Positions 1 to 8,003 are shown, numbered from the stretch's first letter. The stretch is 17,740 nt of DNA from Marinilabilia sp964403175 (GCA_964403175.1 CAYOFH010000064.1:1-17740); one strand, 5' to 3'. Notes: generated from the sequence alone by a model not told the origin. Numbers and translations are program-made.

Positions 1-1095
1 AACAGGTTTTCTGTGGGCTTCTTCGTGGGGTAAAATCAATATTCCCGAACTTCCTTTTGTTACCGGAACTTCAAGATGTGTAAGTGCTTTCCCCATCATC
101 GGTCCTCCTCCTATTACTTTACCAGTGTTATCGGGCAGTCCTCCTGCTGCTTCTATGAGATGGCTGACAGGTGTTCCTATGCGAGCCATGAAATTAGATG
201 GCCTGCTTACTCCCGGGCCAGTAACTGTTACTACCCTTTCTATCAGAGGCTTGTTATTCTGAACGGCTTCATATACAGCAAGTGTGGTTCCTACATTGTG
301 AACAACAGCTCCTACCTCAATGGGCAGTTTTCCTGAAGGAACCTGGCGGCCAATAATTGCTTCAATTAATTGTTTTTCACCGCCCTGAGGGTATTGGACT
401 TTTAAGGGCTGAATATCAATGCCCGGCTCTTCGGAAGTTATTTTTTGCAGATGGCTGATTGCATCAGGTTTGTTATTTTCGATCCCAATTACTGCTTTAT
501 CCACCTTTAAAGCTTTCATCAGAATTTTTACTCCCACGATCAGTTCATTCCCTTTCTCCAGCATAATCCGGTGGTCACTGGTAAGAAATGGCTCGCACTC
601 CACACCGTTGATAATGAGTATTTCACATTTTTTGCCCGGAGGGGGAGACAGTTTTACATGAGACGGAAAGGTAGCACCGCCCATGCCAACAATACCCATT
701 TCACCTGTTTTTTTTATGATTTCTTCTGATGAAAGAGAAATGTCGGTTTTTAAAGTTTCCGAACGGTCAATGGATTCTTCCCATTCATCTCCCTCCACAT
801 CAATAATGACGGCAGGTTTTCTATATCCCGTGGCATCTACCACTTCGTCAATTTTGAAGACTTTACCCGAAACAGGGGAGTGTATATTTGCGGAAACAAA
901 GCCACCTGATTTGGCAATTATCTGACCCACTTTGACCAAGTCGCCTTTTTTTACTTCTATCCTGGCCGGAGCCCCGATGTGCTGGGCCACGGGTACCGCC
1001 ACTCTTTTGGGGAGAGGAAGTACTTCGATGCTTTTCCCGGCAGATATTTTGCGGTCGGCCGGATGAATACCTCCTATAGAAAATGTTTTAAGCAC
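1..1095 (-). CDS. rnfC: Electron transport complex subunit RnfC, 3' end beyond the window
   Basis: RnfC is the peripheral subunit of the Rnf complex that is thought to exchange electrons with NAD(H) through FMN and FeS clusters. I read 365 open residues on the minus strand, beginning V/M-LKTFSIGGIHP, the usual RnfC N-terminus. GMGGATFPSHVK is at about 137-148 and NGVECEP at about 163-169, in the region that resembles the NuoF-like flavin/NADH fold. The start is a GTG at 1093-1095. An upstream ATG at about 1120 runs into a stop after three codons, and the only ribosome-site candidate is a weak AAAAGAG. The open frame ends at the window edge just before the C-terminal CxxCxxC ferredoxin-like clusters would be expected, so those clusters are not visible. 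It follows rnfB by 32 bp and is surely in the same operon. The family call is firm. Confidence 0.95.
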   Translation of the reverse strand, partial: MLKTFSIGGIHPADRKISAGKSIEVLPLPKRVAVPVAQHIGAPARIEVKKGDLVKVGQIIAKSGGFVSANIHSPVSGKVFKIDEVVDATGYRKPAVIIDVEGDEWEESIDRSETLKTDISLSSEEIIKKTGEMGIVGMGGATFPSHVKLSPPPGKKCEILIINGVECEPFLTSDHRIMLEKGNELIVGVKILMKALKVDKAVIGIENNKPDAISHLQKITSEEPGIDIQPLKVQYPQGGEKQLIEAIIGRQVPSGKLPIEVGAVVHNVGTTLAVYEAVQNNKPLIERVVTVTGPGVSRPSNFMARIGTPVSHLIEAAGGLPDNTGKVIGGGPMMGKALTHLEVPVTKGSSGILILPHEEAHRKPV

Positions 1096-1127
1096 GGTGA
1101 TATCTCTTTTAAGTGAACATCCAAAAT

Positions 1128-2003
1128 TTAGTTACTGCTCTCTGGTGCATTGGCAGGTGCCTCCTCGGTTGCCGGTTTCTTCTTCGGTGGAGGGAAGTTG
1201 ACCTCATGTATGGCATTTGTGGGACATACCGGGGGGCACTTGCGGCACAACCGGCATTTGTCGTAGTCAATGTAGGCCAGATTGTTTTCGAGGGTAATGG
1301 CATCAAAAGGACATACTTTGACACATTTCCCGCATCCGATGCAGGCTACTTCACAGGCTTTTTTTGCTACTGCTCCTTTATCCTGATTTATGCAGCTGAC
1401 AAAGACGCGACGGCCTTTAGGACCTTTTTTTCGCAGTTCAATGATATCTTTGGGGCAGGCACCCACACATGCACCACAAGCCACACAATTGTCCTCAATG
1501 ATTACCGGCAATCCGGTTTCTTCATCCATATACATGGCATTGAAGTTGCAGGATTCAACGCAGTCCCCCAGCCCGTAACATCCATATGAACAACCTGTTT
1601 CGCCCCCGTAAAGGGCTGCGGCTACTGCACATGAGGTTGCCCCTTCATATTCGTTAAGGTGTGGACGGTGCTCACAGGTTCCGTTGCAGCGAACTACTGC
1701 TACTTGTGGTTCTGTTTTTCCTACATCTTTGCCAAGAATCTCTGCTACCCTGGCCATTGTGTCTGAGCCGCCCACGGGACAGTTCAGATCCGAAATGTCA
1801 TCAGATTTAACCAAAGCTTCGGCAAAAGCCCGGCATCCGGGAAAACCGCATCCTCCGCAATTGGTGGCTGGCAGAGCATCTTCCACCTGGTCTATGCGCG
1901 GATCTTCGAAAACTTTGAACTTCTGAGAAGCCAGAAAAAGTATAATTGCAGCCAGTGATCCCAGGCCTGCAAGCGTTAGTATGGTAATTAGAACAATACT
2001 CAT
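1128..2003 (-). CDS. rnfB: Rnf complex ferredoxin-type subunit RnfB (long form)
   Basis: RnfB is the membrane-anchored iron-sulfur subunit that accepts electrons from ferredoxin and passes them within the Rnf complex. The 291-residue product has an N-terminal membrane anchor (about 4-26). A first 4Fe-4S site follows, with C49, C52, C57 and C75 in NCGGCGFPGC...NCPVGG. Further clusters are C138/C142/C148/C152, then CVACGACVGACP (173-184), CIGCGKCVKVCP (221-232) and CRLCRKCPPVCP (250-261). The tail is Pro/Lys/Ala-rich. This multi-cluster layout matches the longer RnfB of Bacteroidota and Clostridia rather than the shorter proteobacterial form. The start ATG at 2003 lies seven bases after a GGAG that overlaps the stop of rseC, so the two genes are tightly, perhaps translationally, linked. 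Confidence 0.97.
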   Translation of the reverse strand: MSIVLITILTLAGLGSLAAIILFLASQKFKVFEDPRIDQVEDALPATNCGGCGFPGCRAFAEALVKSDDISDLNCPVGGSDTMARVAEILGKDVGKTEPQVAVVRCNGTCEHRPHLNEYEGATSCAVAAALYGGETGCSYGCYGLGDCVESCNFNAMYMDEETGLPVIIEDNCVACGACVGACPKDIIELRKKGPKGRRVFVSCINQDKGAVAKKACEVACIGCGKCVKVCPFDAITLENNLAYIDYDKCRLCRKCPPVCPTNAIHEVNFPPPKKKPATEEAPANAPESSN

Positions 2004-2007
2004 AACA

Positions 2008-2430
2008 CTACTCCGTAGATGGTTTTATGGTAAATGAAAATGTCTTAAAAAACTTATGATTCAAGAGCTTTATAATAAGAAAGTAAGGGACAAGTACCAG
2101 CAGTGCTAAAAGTCCTGCAATATTCTCATTATTGGTTAGTGTGTAGGTGCCAATCAGAGTGGTAAGGAGCAGAAATAAGGGTAAAATATATGCCCACCAG
2201 GCAGCCTGAAGTCCCAGCCGGCTCTCTCCCACGAGGGTTACTCTGTCTCCGGGAGAATAGGGTTGGTCGCATGAGGCATCGATAAGTTTTTCCTGTAGGT
2301 CTGCGGCTGTACAAACCCCTTTTGCATGGCATGCCGCACAGGCCGACTCGCTGAGAATCCTGACTTTAGCGCGATGGCCATTTGCCTGCTCTATAACACC
2401 TTGGTGTTCTATATTTTTAATCTCTGACAT
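2008..2430 (-). CDS. rseC: SoxR-reducing system protein RseC family
   Basis: A 140-residue membrane protein and the first gene of the Rnf operon. Cysteines at 31, 34, 40 and 54 (SACAACHAKGVC, then DASC) lie in a short N-terminal domain. They are followed by two hydrophobic segments (about 73-95 and 102-122), the RseC/MucC family layout. In E. coli RseC helps reduce the FeS cluster of SoxR together with the Rsx (Rnf-like) complex. In Bacteroidota rseC habitually precedes rnfB, where it is probably involved in Rnf assembly or redox tuning; that role is inferred from neighbourhood. A likely -7 box and a 13-bp palindrome lie 14-31 bp upstream of the start. Confidence 0.92.
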   Translation of the reverse strand: MSEIKNIEHQGVIEQANGHRAKVRILSESACAACHAKGVCTAADLQEKLIDASCDQPYSPGDRVTLVGESRLGLQAAWWAYILPLFLLLTTLIGTYTLTNNENIAGLLALLVLVPYFLIIKLLNHKFFKTFSFTIKPSTE

Positions 2431-2443
2431 GATATTTTAACCC

Positions 2444-2456
2444 TTGTGCGGCACAA
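2444..2456. promoter_or_regulatory. 13-bp palindrome overlapping the rnf operon promoter
   Basis: TTGTGC-G-GCACAA is a perfect inverted repeat. It overlaps the proposed -7 box and covers the likely transcription start of rseC, the position of a repressor operator. The TTGTG/CACAA half-sites recall those bound by Rex and CRP/FNR-type regulators, but the gap between half-sites is only 3 nt instead of the usual 6, so no known regulator can be assigned. It could also form a weak 5-bp hairpin at the mRNA 5' end. Confidence 0.4.
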
Positions 2457-2461
2457 ATGTA
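2454..2461 (-). promoter_or_regulatory. Putative -7 promoter element of the rseC-rnf operon
   Basis: Read on the minus strand this is TACATTTG, a full match to the Bacteroidota -7 consensus TAnnTTTG, placed 24 bp before the rseC start. No convincing TTTG -33 box was found about 20 bp further upstream, so the call rests on the -7 match and position. Confidence 0.45.
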
Positions 2462-2594
2462 TATAATTGGGGTTGATTGGGTGTTGAAGGGGTCTATTTT
2501 TTGTTTAGAACAAATTAAAATAGCGCTTAAAAACTTGTTGGATTGAGTGATAGGAAGTGCTATAGGTGATAATTTAGACGACTTTGGATTGAGG

Positions 2595-2648
2595 AATTTT
2601 TTCCGTATTTAAACCAAATAGAGTTTGTTTGTGAAGCAGGAAAAAATT
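2595..2648. repeat. 10-bp inverted repeat in the recG-rseC intergenic region
   Basis: AATTTTTTCC (2595-2604) is matched exactly in reverse complement by GGAAAAAATT (2639-2648), with a 34-nt loop that can itself pair partly (AAAC with GTTT). It lies downstream of recG on the minus strand and upstream of the rnf promoter. It may contribute to ending recG transcription. It is AT-rich, so chance cannot be excluded. Confidence 0.35.
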
Positions 2649-2658
2649 TTTACAATAT

Positions 2659-2781
2659 GTGTCTGTTCAGAAGGTATCACTTACAAGGCTTGGGAAGTCC
2701 GAGAATACGGAATTTACTTTTCGTAAATGAATACTTTTCTGATAAGCGTAACGCAGGAAATGACACTTTATGAACAGATAC
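2659..2781. repeat. 123-bp MITE-like element with imperfect 26-bp terminal inverted repeats
   Basis: The left end (2659-2684, beginning GTGTCTGTTCAGAAGG) and the reverse complement of the right end (2756-2781, beginning GTATCTGTTCATAAAG) agree at about 20 of 26 positions, including the 8-mer TCTGTTCA. The interior has a smaller hairpin (ATTTAC-ttttc-GTAAAT, around 2712-2728) and no ORF. The right end touches the stop codon of recG. Size, terminal repeats and lack of coding fit a non-autonomous element. A large hairpin acting as a bidirectional terminator is the alternative. No clear target-site duplication was seen. Confidence 0.45.
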
Positions 2782-4880
2782 TAACTAATCATTGCCCAGT
2801 TCATTTTCTGCTGAGCCAGCTTTTTTAACTGACGCCGGAGAATAGAGTTTTCCTGATTCTCGAGCAGCGGATCTTCTTTGAGGATGTCCTGTGCCGCATT
2901 GCGGGCTATCTGCAGAATTCGTGTGTCTTTACTCAGGTTGGCAATTTTCAGTTCAAAGGGGAGCCCCGATTGCTGAGTACCTTCAAGATCTCCCGGGCCA
3001 CGGAGTTTCATGTCTGCTTCGGCAATCTCAAACCCGTCATTGGTTTGTGTCATTATTTCTATGCGTTTGCGGGTCTCATTGGAGAGTTTGTATCCGGTCA
3101 TCAGGATGCAATAACTTTGTTCAGCTCCTCTTCCCACGCGCCCTCTGAGCTGGTGTAATTGTGATAATCCGAAACGTTCGGCGCTTTCGATAATCATTAC
3201 TGAAGCATTCGGCACATTAACTCCCACTTCAATTACTGTAGTGGAAACAAGAATTTGTGACTTGCCTGATGCAAATTCCTGCATAGCGGCATCTTTTTCT
3301 GCAGGTTTCATTTTGCCATGAACCATGGAAACCGTGTTCCGTGGAAAAGCCTTTTTAATATATTCAAATCCGTGGGTAAGGTTCTGAAAGTCCATTTTTT
3401 CGGATTCTTCAATCAGCGGGTAGACCACATAAACCTGCCGACCAGCATCTATTTGTTCTTTCACAAATTTATTTACACCCAGACGATTTTTTTGATAGAC
3501 ATGAGAGGTTTGTATGGGTTTTCTTCCTGGAGGTAATTCATCAATCACAGAAATATCCAGATCGCCATAGGTGGTCATTGCAAGAGTTCTGGGGATTGGT
3601 GTGGCAGTCATGACCAGAACATGTGGTGGTGAGAGATTTTTTTTCCATAATTTGGCTCTTTGTGCCACGCCAAAACGATGCTGTTCGTCAATGACAACAA
3701 TACCGAGGTTATGGAATTTTACTGTATCTTCGATGAGTGCGTGAGTCCCGATGAGAATGTTCAGTTCTCCTGATTGAAGTTCGCCATGTAGCTTCTCCCG
3801 CGCTGCTTTTTTTGTTGATCCTGTGAGTAATCCGATATTGATATTTAGGCCTCTGAGCATTTCGGACAGACTTTCGAGATGCTGGGTGGCCAGAATTTCA
3901 GTAGGTGCCATGATGCATGCCTGGTAGTTATTGTCGATGGCAATTAACATAACCATGAGTGCAACCAATGTTTTTCCACTGCCCACATCGCCCTGTAGCA
4001 AACGATTCATTTGCTGGCCGGTTCCCATATCACGCCTGATCTCTTTGATTACACGCTTTTGTGCATTGGTGAGTTCAAAGGGCAGGTTTTCAGTATAAAA
4101 CTGATTGAAAAAGTTGCCTACTCTCGAAAAAATATGTCCTTTCAGGTTGTAAGTTCTTTGGTTACGCAGTCTTAATATGTTCAGCTGAATATAAAAAAGT
4201 TCTTCAAATTTGAGACGGAACGACGCATTTTGCAGTGTTTGAGCATCAGGTGGCATGTGAATATGTCGTAGTGCCTGATTGATGTTCATTAATTTCAGGC
4301 TTTCAATTATCCTGGCTGGTAATGATTCAGGTATAGCAGAGTTGTAGACTTGAAAAACGTTCTGTACCAGTTTGAAAATGGCTCTCGAACCAAGGTAGCT
4401 GTTTTTCATTTTTTCGGTAGTGTTGTAGAAAGGTTGAAGACCTGCAAAAAAAGGAACTTTCCCGTTTTGTTCCTTATCCAGTTCCGGATGAACTACACTG
4501 ATAGTGTTATTGAATTTTGCCGGCTTGCCAAAAAGGATATAGGTTTCATTGGGTTTAATCTGTTCTTTTAAATATTTCAGCCCTTTAAACCATACCAAGT
4601 CAAGTGTGCCTGTCCCGTCACTAAAAGTTCCCGTCATTCTTCTTCCTCGTCCTTCTCCAGCCAGTTTTAAAGAAATTATTTTTCCTTTTACCTGAATATA
4701 GGGCATATCGCCTGTTAATTCGCGAATGGTATAGAATCTACTGCGGTCAATGTAACGATAGGGAAAATGGAAAAGCAAATCTTCAAAAGAAGCAATCTTA
4801 AGTTCTTTTTTCAGAATTTCTGCTTTTTTTGGTCCTACACCGGGTAGGTACATTATGTTATGTGTGGATAGATCGGACAT
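2781..4880 (-). CDS. recG: ATP-dependent DNA helicase RecG
   Basis: RecG is a superfamily 2 double-strand DNA translocase that remodels stalled forks, D-loops and R-loops. The 699-residue length is normal. The N-terminal wedge/OB-fold region (about 1-260) includes YLPGVGPKKAEIL and FSDGTGTLDLVWF. The helicase motifs follow in order: Walker A GDVGSGKT (297-304), DEQHRFG (398-404), TATPIPRT (425-432), STTVIEVGVNVP (546-557) and QLRGRVGRG (577-585). The C-terminal part has the TNDGFEIAEADMKLRGPGD-type block. The gene stands alone: 134 bp separate it from the lipoprotein gene upstream and 350 bp from rseC downstream. All catalytic motifs are intact. Confidence 0.98.
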   Translation of the reverse strand: MSDLSTHNIMYLPGVGPKKAEILKKELKIASFEDLLFHFPYRYIDRSRFYTIRELTGDMPYIQVKGKIISLKLAGEGRGRRMTGTFSDGTGTLDLVWFKGLKYLKEQIKPNETYILFGKPAKFNNTISVVHPELDKEQNGKVPFFAGLQPFYNTTEKMKNSYLGSRAIFKLVQNVFQVYNSAIPESLPARIIESLKLMNINQALRHIHMPPDAQTLQNASFRLKFEELFYIQLNILRLRNQRTYNLKGHIFSRVGNFFNQFYTENLPFELTNAQKRVIKEIRRDMGTGQQMNRLLQGDVGSGKTLVALMVMLIAIDNNYQACIMAPTEILATQHLESLSEMLRGLNINIGLLTGSTKKAAREKLHGELQSGELNILIGTHALIEDTVKFHNLGIVVIDEQHRFGVAQRAKLWKKNLSPPHVLVMTATPIPRTLAMTTYGDLDISVIDELPPGRKPIQTSHVYQKNRLGVNKFVKEQIDAGRQVYVVYPLIEESEKMDFQNLTHGFEYIKKAFPRNTVSMVHGKMKPAEKDAAMQEFASGKSQILVSTTVIEVGVNVPNASVMIIESAERFGLSQLHQLRGRVGRGAEQSYCILMTGYKLSNETRKRIEIMTQTNDGFEIAEADMKLRGPGDLEGTQQSGLPFELKIANLSKDTRILQIARNAAQDILKEDPLLENQENSILRRQLKKLAQQKMNWAMIS

Positions 4881-4940
4881 AATTTGTGTTCAAAAATAGG
4901 AGAAACCTTAATTTGAAACAAATGGTGGGATGAATATTGA

Positions 4941-4975
4941 GAAAAAAAAAGGTTGCCCTAAAATAGGCAACCTTT
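4941..4975 (-). terminator. Rho-independent terminator of the acidic lipoprotein gene
   Basis: A perfect 10-bp stem, AAAGGTTGCC/GGCAACCTTT (4948-4957 with 4966-4975), encloses an 8-nt loop. On the minus strand the stem is followed directly by a run of nine or so T residues. It lies 40 bp after the stop of the small lipoprotein gene on the same strand and also insulates recG downstream. This is the best-formed terminator in the window. Confidence 0.85.
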
Positions 4976-5014
4976 CGTTTAAAAGAAAATTGGTTGTTTT
5001 TTATGACTCTTAAA

Positions 5015-5287
5015 TTAGTCATCAAGTTCCTCAGCTTCTTCTTCTGCAGTTTCTTCTGCATCTTCTGCAGTTTCTTCCACCGCATCAGCAGCTTCTTCTG
5101 TTGCTTCTTCTGCGGCCTCCGCAGCCTCTTCCGCAGCCTCTTCCGCTTCAATAGCAGCTTCTTCAACGGCGTCAGAAACCTGCTCAGTTCTTTCTTCACC
5201 AGCTTCTTCCTGATTTTTTTCTTTTTTTGACTGTCCGGAACACGACATAAGCCCGAACACGATGGCAATGAAAAATAACTTTTTCAT
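5015..5287 (-). CDS. Small Ala/Glu-rich acidic lipoprotein
   Basis: A 90-residue predicted lipoprotein of unknown function. MKKLFFIAIVFGLMSC is a signal peptide with a lipobox ending at C16. A short Lys-rich stretch (SKKEKNQEE) follows, and from about residue 37 to the end the protein consists almost only of Glu, Ala, Asp, Val and Thr in AEEA-like units, giving a long, strongly negative predicted helix. The residues after the cysteine (SGQSK) lack the acidic lipoprotein export signal described for surface lipoproteins of Bacteroidota, so a periplasm-facing location is more likely; this is inference. It is a single-gene unit with its own terminator. I see no assignable domain. The low-complexity coding DNA contains repeated GCAGCCTCTTCC-type units and could vary in length between strains. 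Confidence 0.85.
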   Translation of the reverse strand: MKKLFFIAIVFGLMSCSGQSKKEKNQEEAGEERTEQVSDAVEEAAIEAEEAAEEAAEAAEEATEEAADAVEETAEDAEETAEEEAEELDD

Positions 5288-5381
5288 GGTGTAAATGAAT
5301 TTTGGGTTTGAAATAAATTATAAACTGTAATAAGGTGATATAAAATTACCTGCAATTTATAAAAAATATCATGCCTAAATG

Positions 5382-5404
5382 ACAATAATCGTTAAAATTA
5401 TTGT
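5382..5404. repeat. 8-bp inverted repeat upstream of the lipoprotein gene
   Basis: ACAATAAT-7 nt-ATTATTGT is a perfect inverted repeat about 95 bp before the lipoprotein start. It is the only clear structure in the AT-rich upstream part of the 5288-5588 intergenic stretch. It may be an operator; no regulator can be named, and AT-rich repeats of this size can arise by chance. No full TAnnTTTG box was found between it and the gene. Confidence 0.3.
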
Positions 5405-5513
5405 AATATTTTTAAAAGATTGCTTCTTCAGATATTGCTTTTTGCCGGCTTTGGGTAGTATTTGATGTTTGGTAAAAGGACAGATTGTTTGCTTTCGATG
5501 TTTATTAATTTAT

Positions 5514-5568
5514 GAGGGGGTAAGAGATTGATTTCGGTTTAACCAAAGATTAATTCTCTAACCCCCTC
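5514..5568 (-). terminator. Long hairpin downstream of the aminotransferase gene
   Basis: GAGGGGGTAAGAGA (5514-5527) and TCTCTAACCCCCTC (5555-5568) pair at 13 of 14 positions, and a GGTTTAACC palindrome lies in the loop. The hairpin begins about 20 nt after the stop of the aminotransferase gene on the minus strand, the place for a terminator. The T-rich tail (TCTTTTAT) is on the plus-strand side and no plus-strand gene feeds into it, so on the minus strand it may work as a weak terminator or a 3' stabilising stem. Confidence 0.55.
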
Positions 5569-5588
5569 TTTTATCAATATCGAGATCC

Positions 5589-6782
5589 TTATTTTAATTT
5601 GGCCAAAGCCGTTTTAATTCTTTTCATTGCTTTTTCCAGAAGATCATCGCTGGTGGCATAAGATAACCGGATGCAGTTTTCGTTGCCAAAAGCTGATCCG
5701 GGAACTGTGGCTACGTGTCCCTCTTCCAACAAAAAGGAACACAGGTCTGATGAGTTTTGAATAGTTTTTCCATTATAGCTTTTGCCAAACGCATCTGATA
5801 CATCCGGGAATAAATAGAAAGCGCCTTTTGGTTCATTGATTTTAAGTCCGGGAATGTCCTTCGCCATGTTTAAGACAAGGTCTCTTCGCTTTTTAAAAGC
5901 TTTCACCATGTTCAGGCTTTCATCCATGGGGCCTGTAATAGCAGCCAGCGCTGCTTTTTGTGAAATCCCATTGGTTCCTGATGTGTATTGTCCCTGTAGA
6001 CGGGTACATGCATTGGCGATCCAGTCGGGTGCAGCAATGTAACCAACCCTCCATCCTGTCATGGAAAAGCCTTTTGACATTCCGTTAACCAAAACAACCT
6101 GTTCTTTTAGTTCAGGAAACTCAGCGATGGAATGGTGAGCTCCTTCATAGATGATCATTTCGTAAATTTCATCAGAAATGATAAAAATATCGGGGTATTT
6201 CTTTAAAACATAAGCCATTGATTTTAGCTCATCGAAAGTGTATACACTTCCGGTGGGATTACTCGGGCTGTTTAAGATTATCAGTTTGGTTTTATCAGTA
6301 ATTGCTGCTTCCAGTTGCTCGGCGGTAATTTTAAAATCCTGATCAATGCCGGCATCTACAAAAACAGACTTTCCTCCTGCCAATTGAACCATTGCCGGAT
6401 AACTGACCCAATAAGGAGTAGGGATAATCACTTCATCATCCTCATCTACCAGGCTGTATATTACATTGGCCAAAGATTGCTTGCCTCCTGTTGAAACTAC
6501 AATATTTTTCGCTTCGTAATTCAGGTTGTTCTTATCCCGAAGCTTTTGAGCAATTGCTTTTCTTAATTCTGGAATTCCGGGAACCGGCGGGTATTTTGAA
6601 AAGTTATCGTCGATGGCTTTTTTGGCTGCTTCTTTGATGTGGTTGGGGATGGAAAAGTCAGGTTCTCCCAGGCTCAGATCAATAATATCCACTCCTTTTT
6701 CGCTTAACTCACGACTCCTTTGCGACATGGCAATGGTTTCTGATGCTGGTAATGTGTTTAATCGATTTGACAGTTTGCTCAT
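5589..6782 (-). CDS. Pyridoxal phosphate-dependent class I aminotransferase (aspartate/aromatic type)
   Basis: A 397-residue fold-type I aminotransferase that moves an amino group between an amino acid and a 2-oxoacid, probably aspartate/2-oxoglutarate or a prephenate/aromatic substrate. Visible hallmarks are SLGEPDFSIP near residues 37-46, STGGKQSL (97-104), NSPSNPTG (171-178), the ISDEIY block with the cofactor-binding Asp at about 204, and NGMSKGFSMTGWRVGY with the Schiff-base lysine at 237. The C-terminal IRLSYATS carries the substrate carboxylate-binding Arg. The family is usually labelled AspC/AspB-like in Bacteroidota; substrate cannot be fixed from sequence alone. It lies 64 bp after sua5 on the same strand, so the two could share a transcript. 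Confidence 0.93.
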   Translation of the reverse strand: MSKLSNRLNTLPASETIAMSQRSRELSEKGVDIIDLSLGEPDFSIPNHIKEAAKKAIDDNFSKYPPVPGIPELRKAIAQKLRDKNNLNYEAKNIVVSTGGKQSLANVIYSLVDEDDEVIIPTPYWVSYPAMVQLAGGKSVFVDAGIDQDFKITAEQLEAAITDKTKLIILNSPSNPTGSVYTFDELKSMAYVLKKYPDIFIISDEIYEMIIYEGAHHSIAEFPELKEQVVLVNGMSKGFSMTGWRVGYIAAPDWIANACTRLQGQYTSGTNGISQKAALAAITGPMDESLNMVKAFKKRRDLVLNMAKDIPGLKINEPKGAFYLFPDVSDAFGKSYNGKTIQNSSDLCSFLLEEGHVATVPGSAFGNENCIRLSYATSDDLLEKAMKRIKTALAKLK

Positions 6783-6846
6783 TGTTTATTTGTTTAGGTT
6801 TACAGTAAAATTGGTTTGTTCAATTATTTGTTGTGGAATAATAAGG

Positions 6847-7800
6847 TCATTGATTTCGGTATTGGTAGGCCGCTTTTTTTAGCCGGTCCATAATGGCAAT
6901 TCCAATCCCTTCTTCAGGAACCGGATCGGCAACAATGAATTCTACTTCAGAAGTCTCCATATTGTGTAGAGCATTGAATAGATTTATGGCGGCTTCCTGC
7001 ATCTGTTTGGTCTTTGACAGAAATTCAACCTTTTTAAATTTTTCAGCATATTGCGGGTTTCCCCAGGCAATAAGGCCAGCATTTTTAAGGTGAGTTATTT
7101 CAATGTTTTGCCAGCCAATAAAAAGTGGCTTTTGAGGGCTGTAGTGGGAGTTTATTAATCCGGGAGAGTGTAGACTGTCTTGTTTTTCCGGGGTTTTAGA
7201 TTCCGGGATAAATTTTTTGATCTCATCGCTCCCGACAGCCCCTGGCCTGAGCATTACAAAACCATCATCATGAAGACGAATTACACTTGATTCTATGCCC
7301 ACAGTTGTTTGTCCCCCGTCAATGATGTATGGCACTTCCGTGAGCTGGTTTGCTACGTGCCATGCCTGAGTGGGACTGATTCTTCCAAATTTATTGGCAC
7401 TGGGAGCAGCAATGGGTGTCCCGGATTCAGATATTAGTTGTATTGCCAGAGAATGGTCGGGCATGCGGATGCCCACTGTATTTAACCCAGACGTTACAAT
7501 GTCGGGTACCTGTTTGTTTTTTTCCACAACGATGGTCAGGGGACCCGGCCAGAAATGCTTTGCCAGCAGGCTAATTCTGTCATCCGGATGATTGCACAGC
7601 GACTCTGCCTGTTTTGTGTTGGACACGTGAACAATCAGTGGATCAAATGCCGGCCTCTCTTTGTGTTGGAATATTTTTGCAACAGCTTCCGGATTAAAGG
7701 CATCGGCCCCCAGTCCGTAAACTGTTTCAGTCGGAAAGGCTACAAGTTCACCCATTTGGATCAAACCTGCTGCATAAGATATGTCATTCCCGATTTGCAT
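6847..7800 (-). CDS. L-threonylcarbamoyladenylate synthase, Sua5 long form
   Basis: This enzyme makes threonylcarbamoyl-AMP from threonine, bicarbonate and ATP, the first step of the universal t6A37 tRNA modification. The 317-residue product has the YrdC-type domain (about 1-195) with FPTETVYGLG (22-31), the KxR pair in HKERPAFDPL (K47, R49) and the PSAN motif (133-136). The linker HSPGLINSHYSP (211-222) is typical of Sua5 and closes the active site, and the smaller C-terminal Sua5 domain runs from about 225 to the end. This makes it Sua5 rather than the short TsaC/YrdC form. The start ATG at 7800 is followed at once by a normal N-terminus. It is the first gene of a possible pair with the aminotransferase. 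Confidence 0.95.
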   Translation of the reverse strand: MQIGNDISYAAGLIQMGELVAFPTETVYGLGADAFNPEAVAKIFQHKERPAFDPLIVHVSNTKQAESLCNHPDDRISLLAKHFWPGPLTIVVEKNKQVPDIVTSGLNTVGIRMPDHSLAIQLISESGTPIAAPSANKFGRISPTQAWHVANQLTEVPYIIDGGQTTVGIESSVIRLHDDGFVMLRPGAVGSDEIKKFIPESKTPEKQDSLHSPGLINSHYSPQKPLFIGWQNIEITHLKNAGLIAWGNPQYAEKFKKVEFLSKTKQMQEAAINLFNALHNMETSEVEFIVADPVPEEGIGIAIMDRLKKAAYQYRNQ

Positions 7801-8003
7801 AGGTATATTGTTTTTAGTCTAATGCTGAAGTTCATCCTGCAAATATCTTAATTTTTCTTGAAACAGGCATTTGAGCTAAAATCACTATTTTGAATAAAAT
7901 ATTTATCAGGTTGTCCGGATGTGAATATTGGTTGTAGGTTCTGCAAGAGAGTTAAAGGTTAGACTTTTTCTCCGTGAAACAGGGAGGTGCCAGACATAGC
8001 AAA

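Noticed and set aside
1113..1589. Plus-strand ORF of 158 residues opposite rnfB
   Set aside because: Cysteine-rich by reverse reading of the ferredoxin clusters of rnfB, whose frame is certain.
4994..5230. Plus-strand ORF rich in Phe, Ser and Cys
   Set aside because: It is the antisense shadow of the Ala/Glu-rich lipoprotein gene (GAA/GCA codons read in reverse). The minus frame has a signal peptide, lipobox and terminator.
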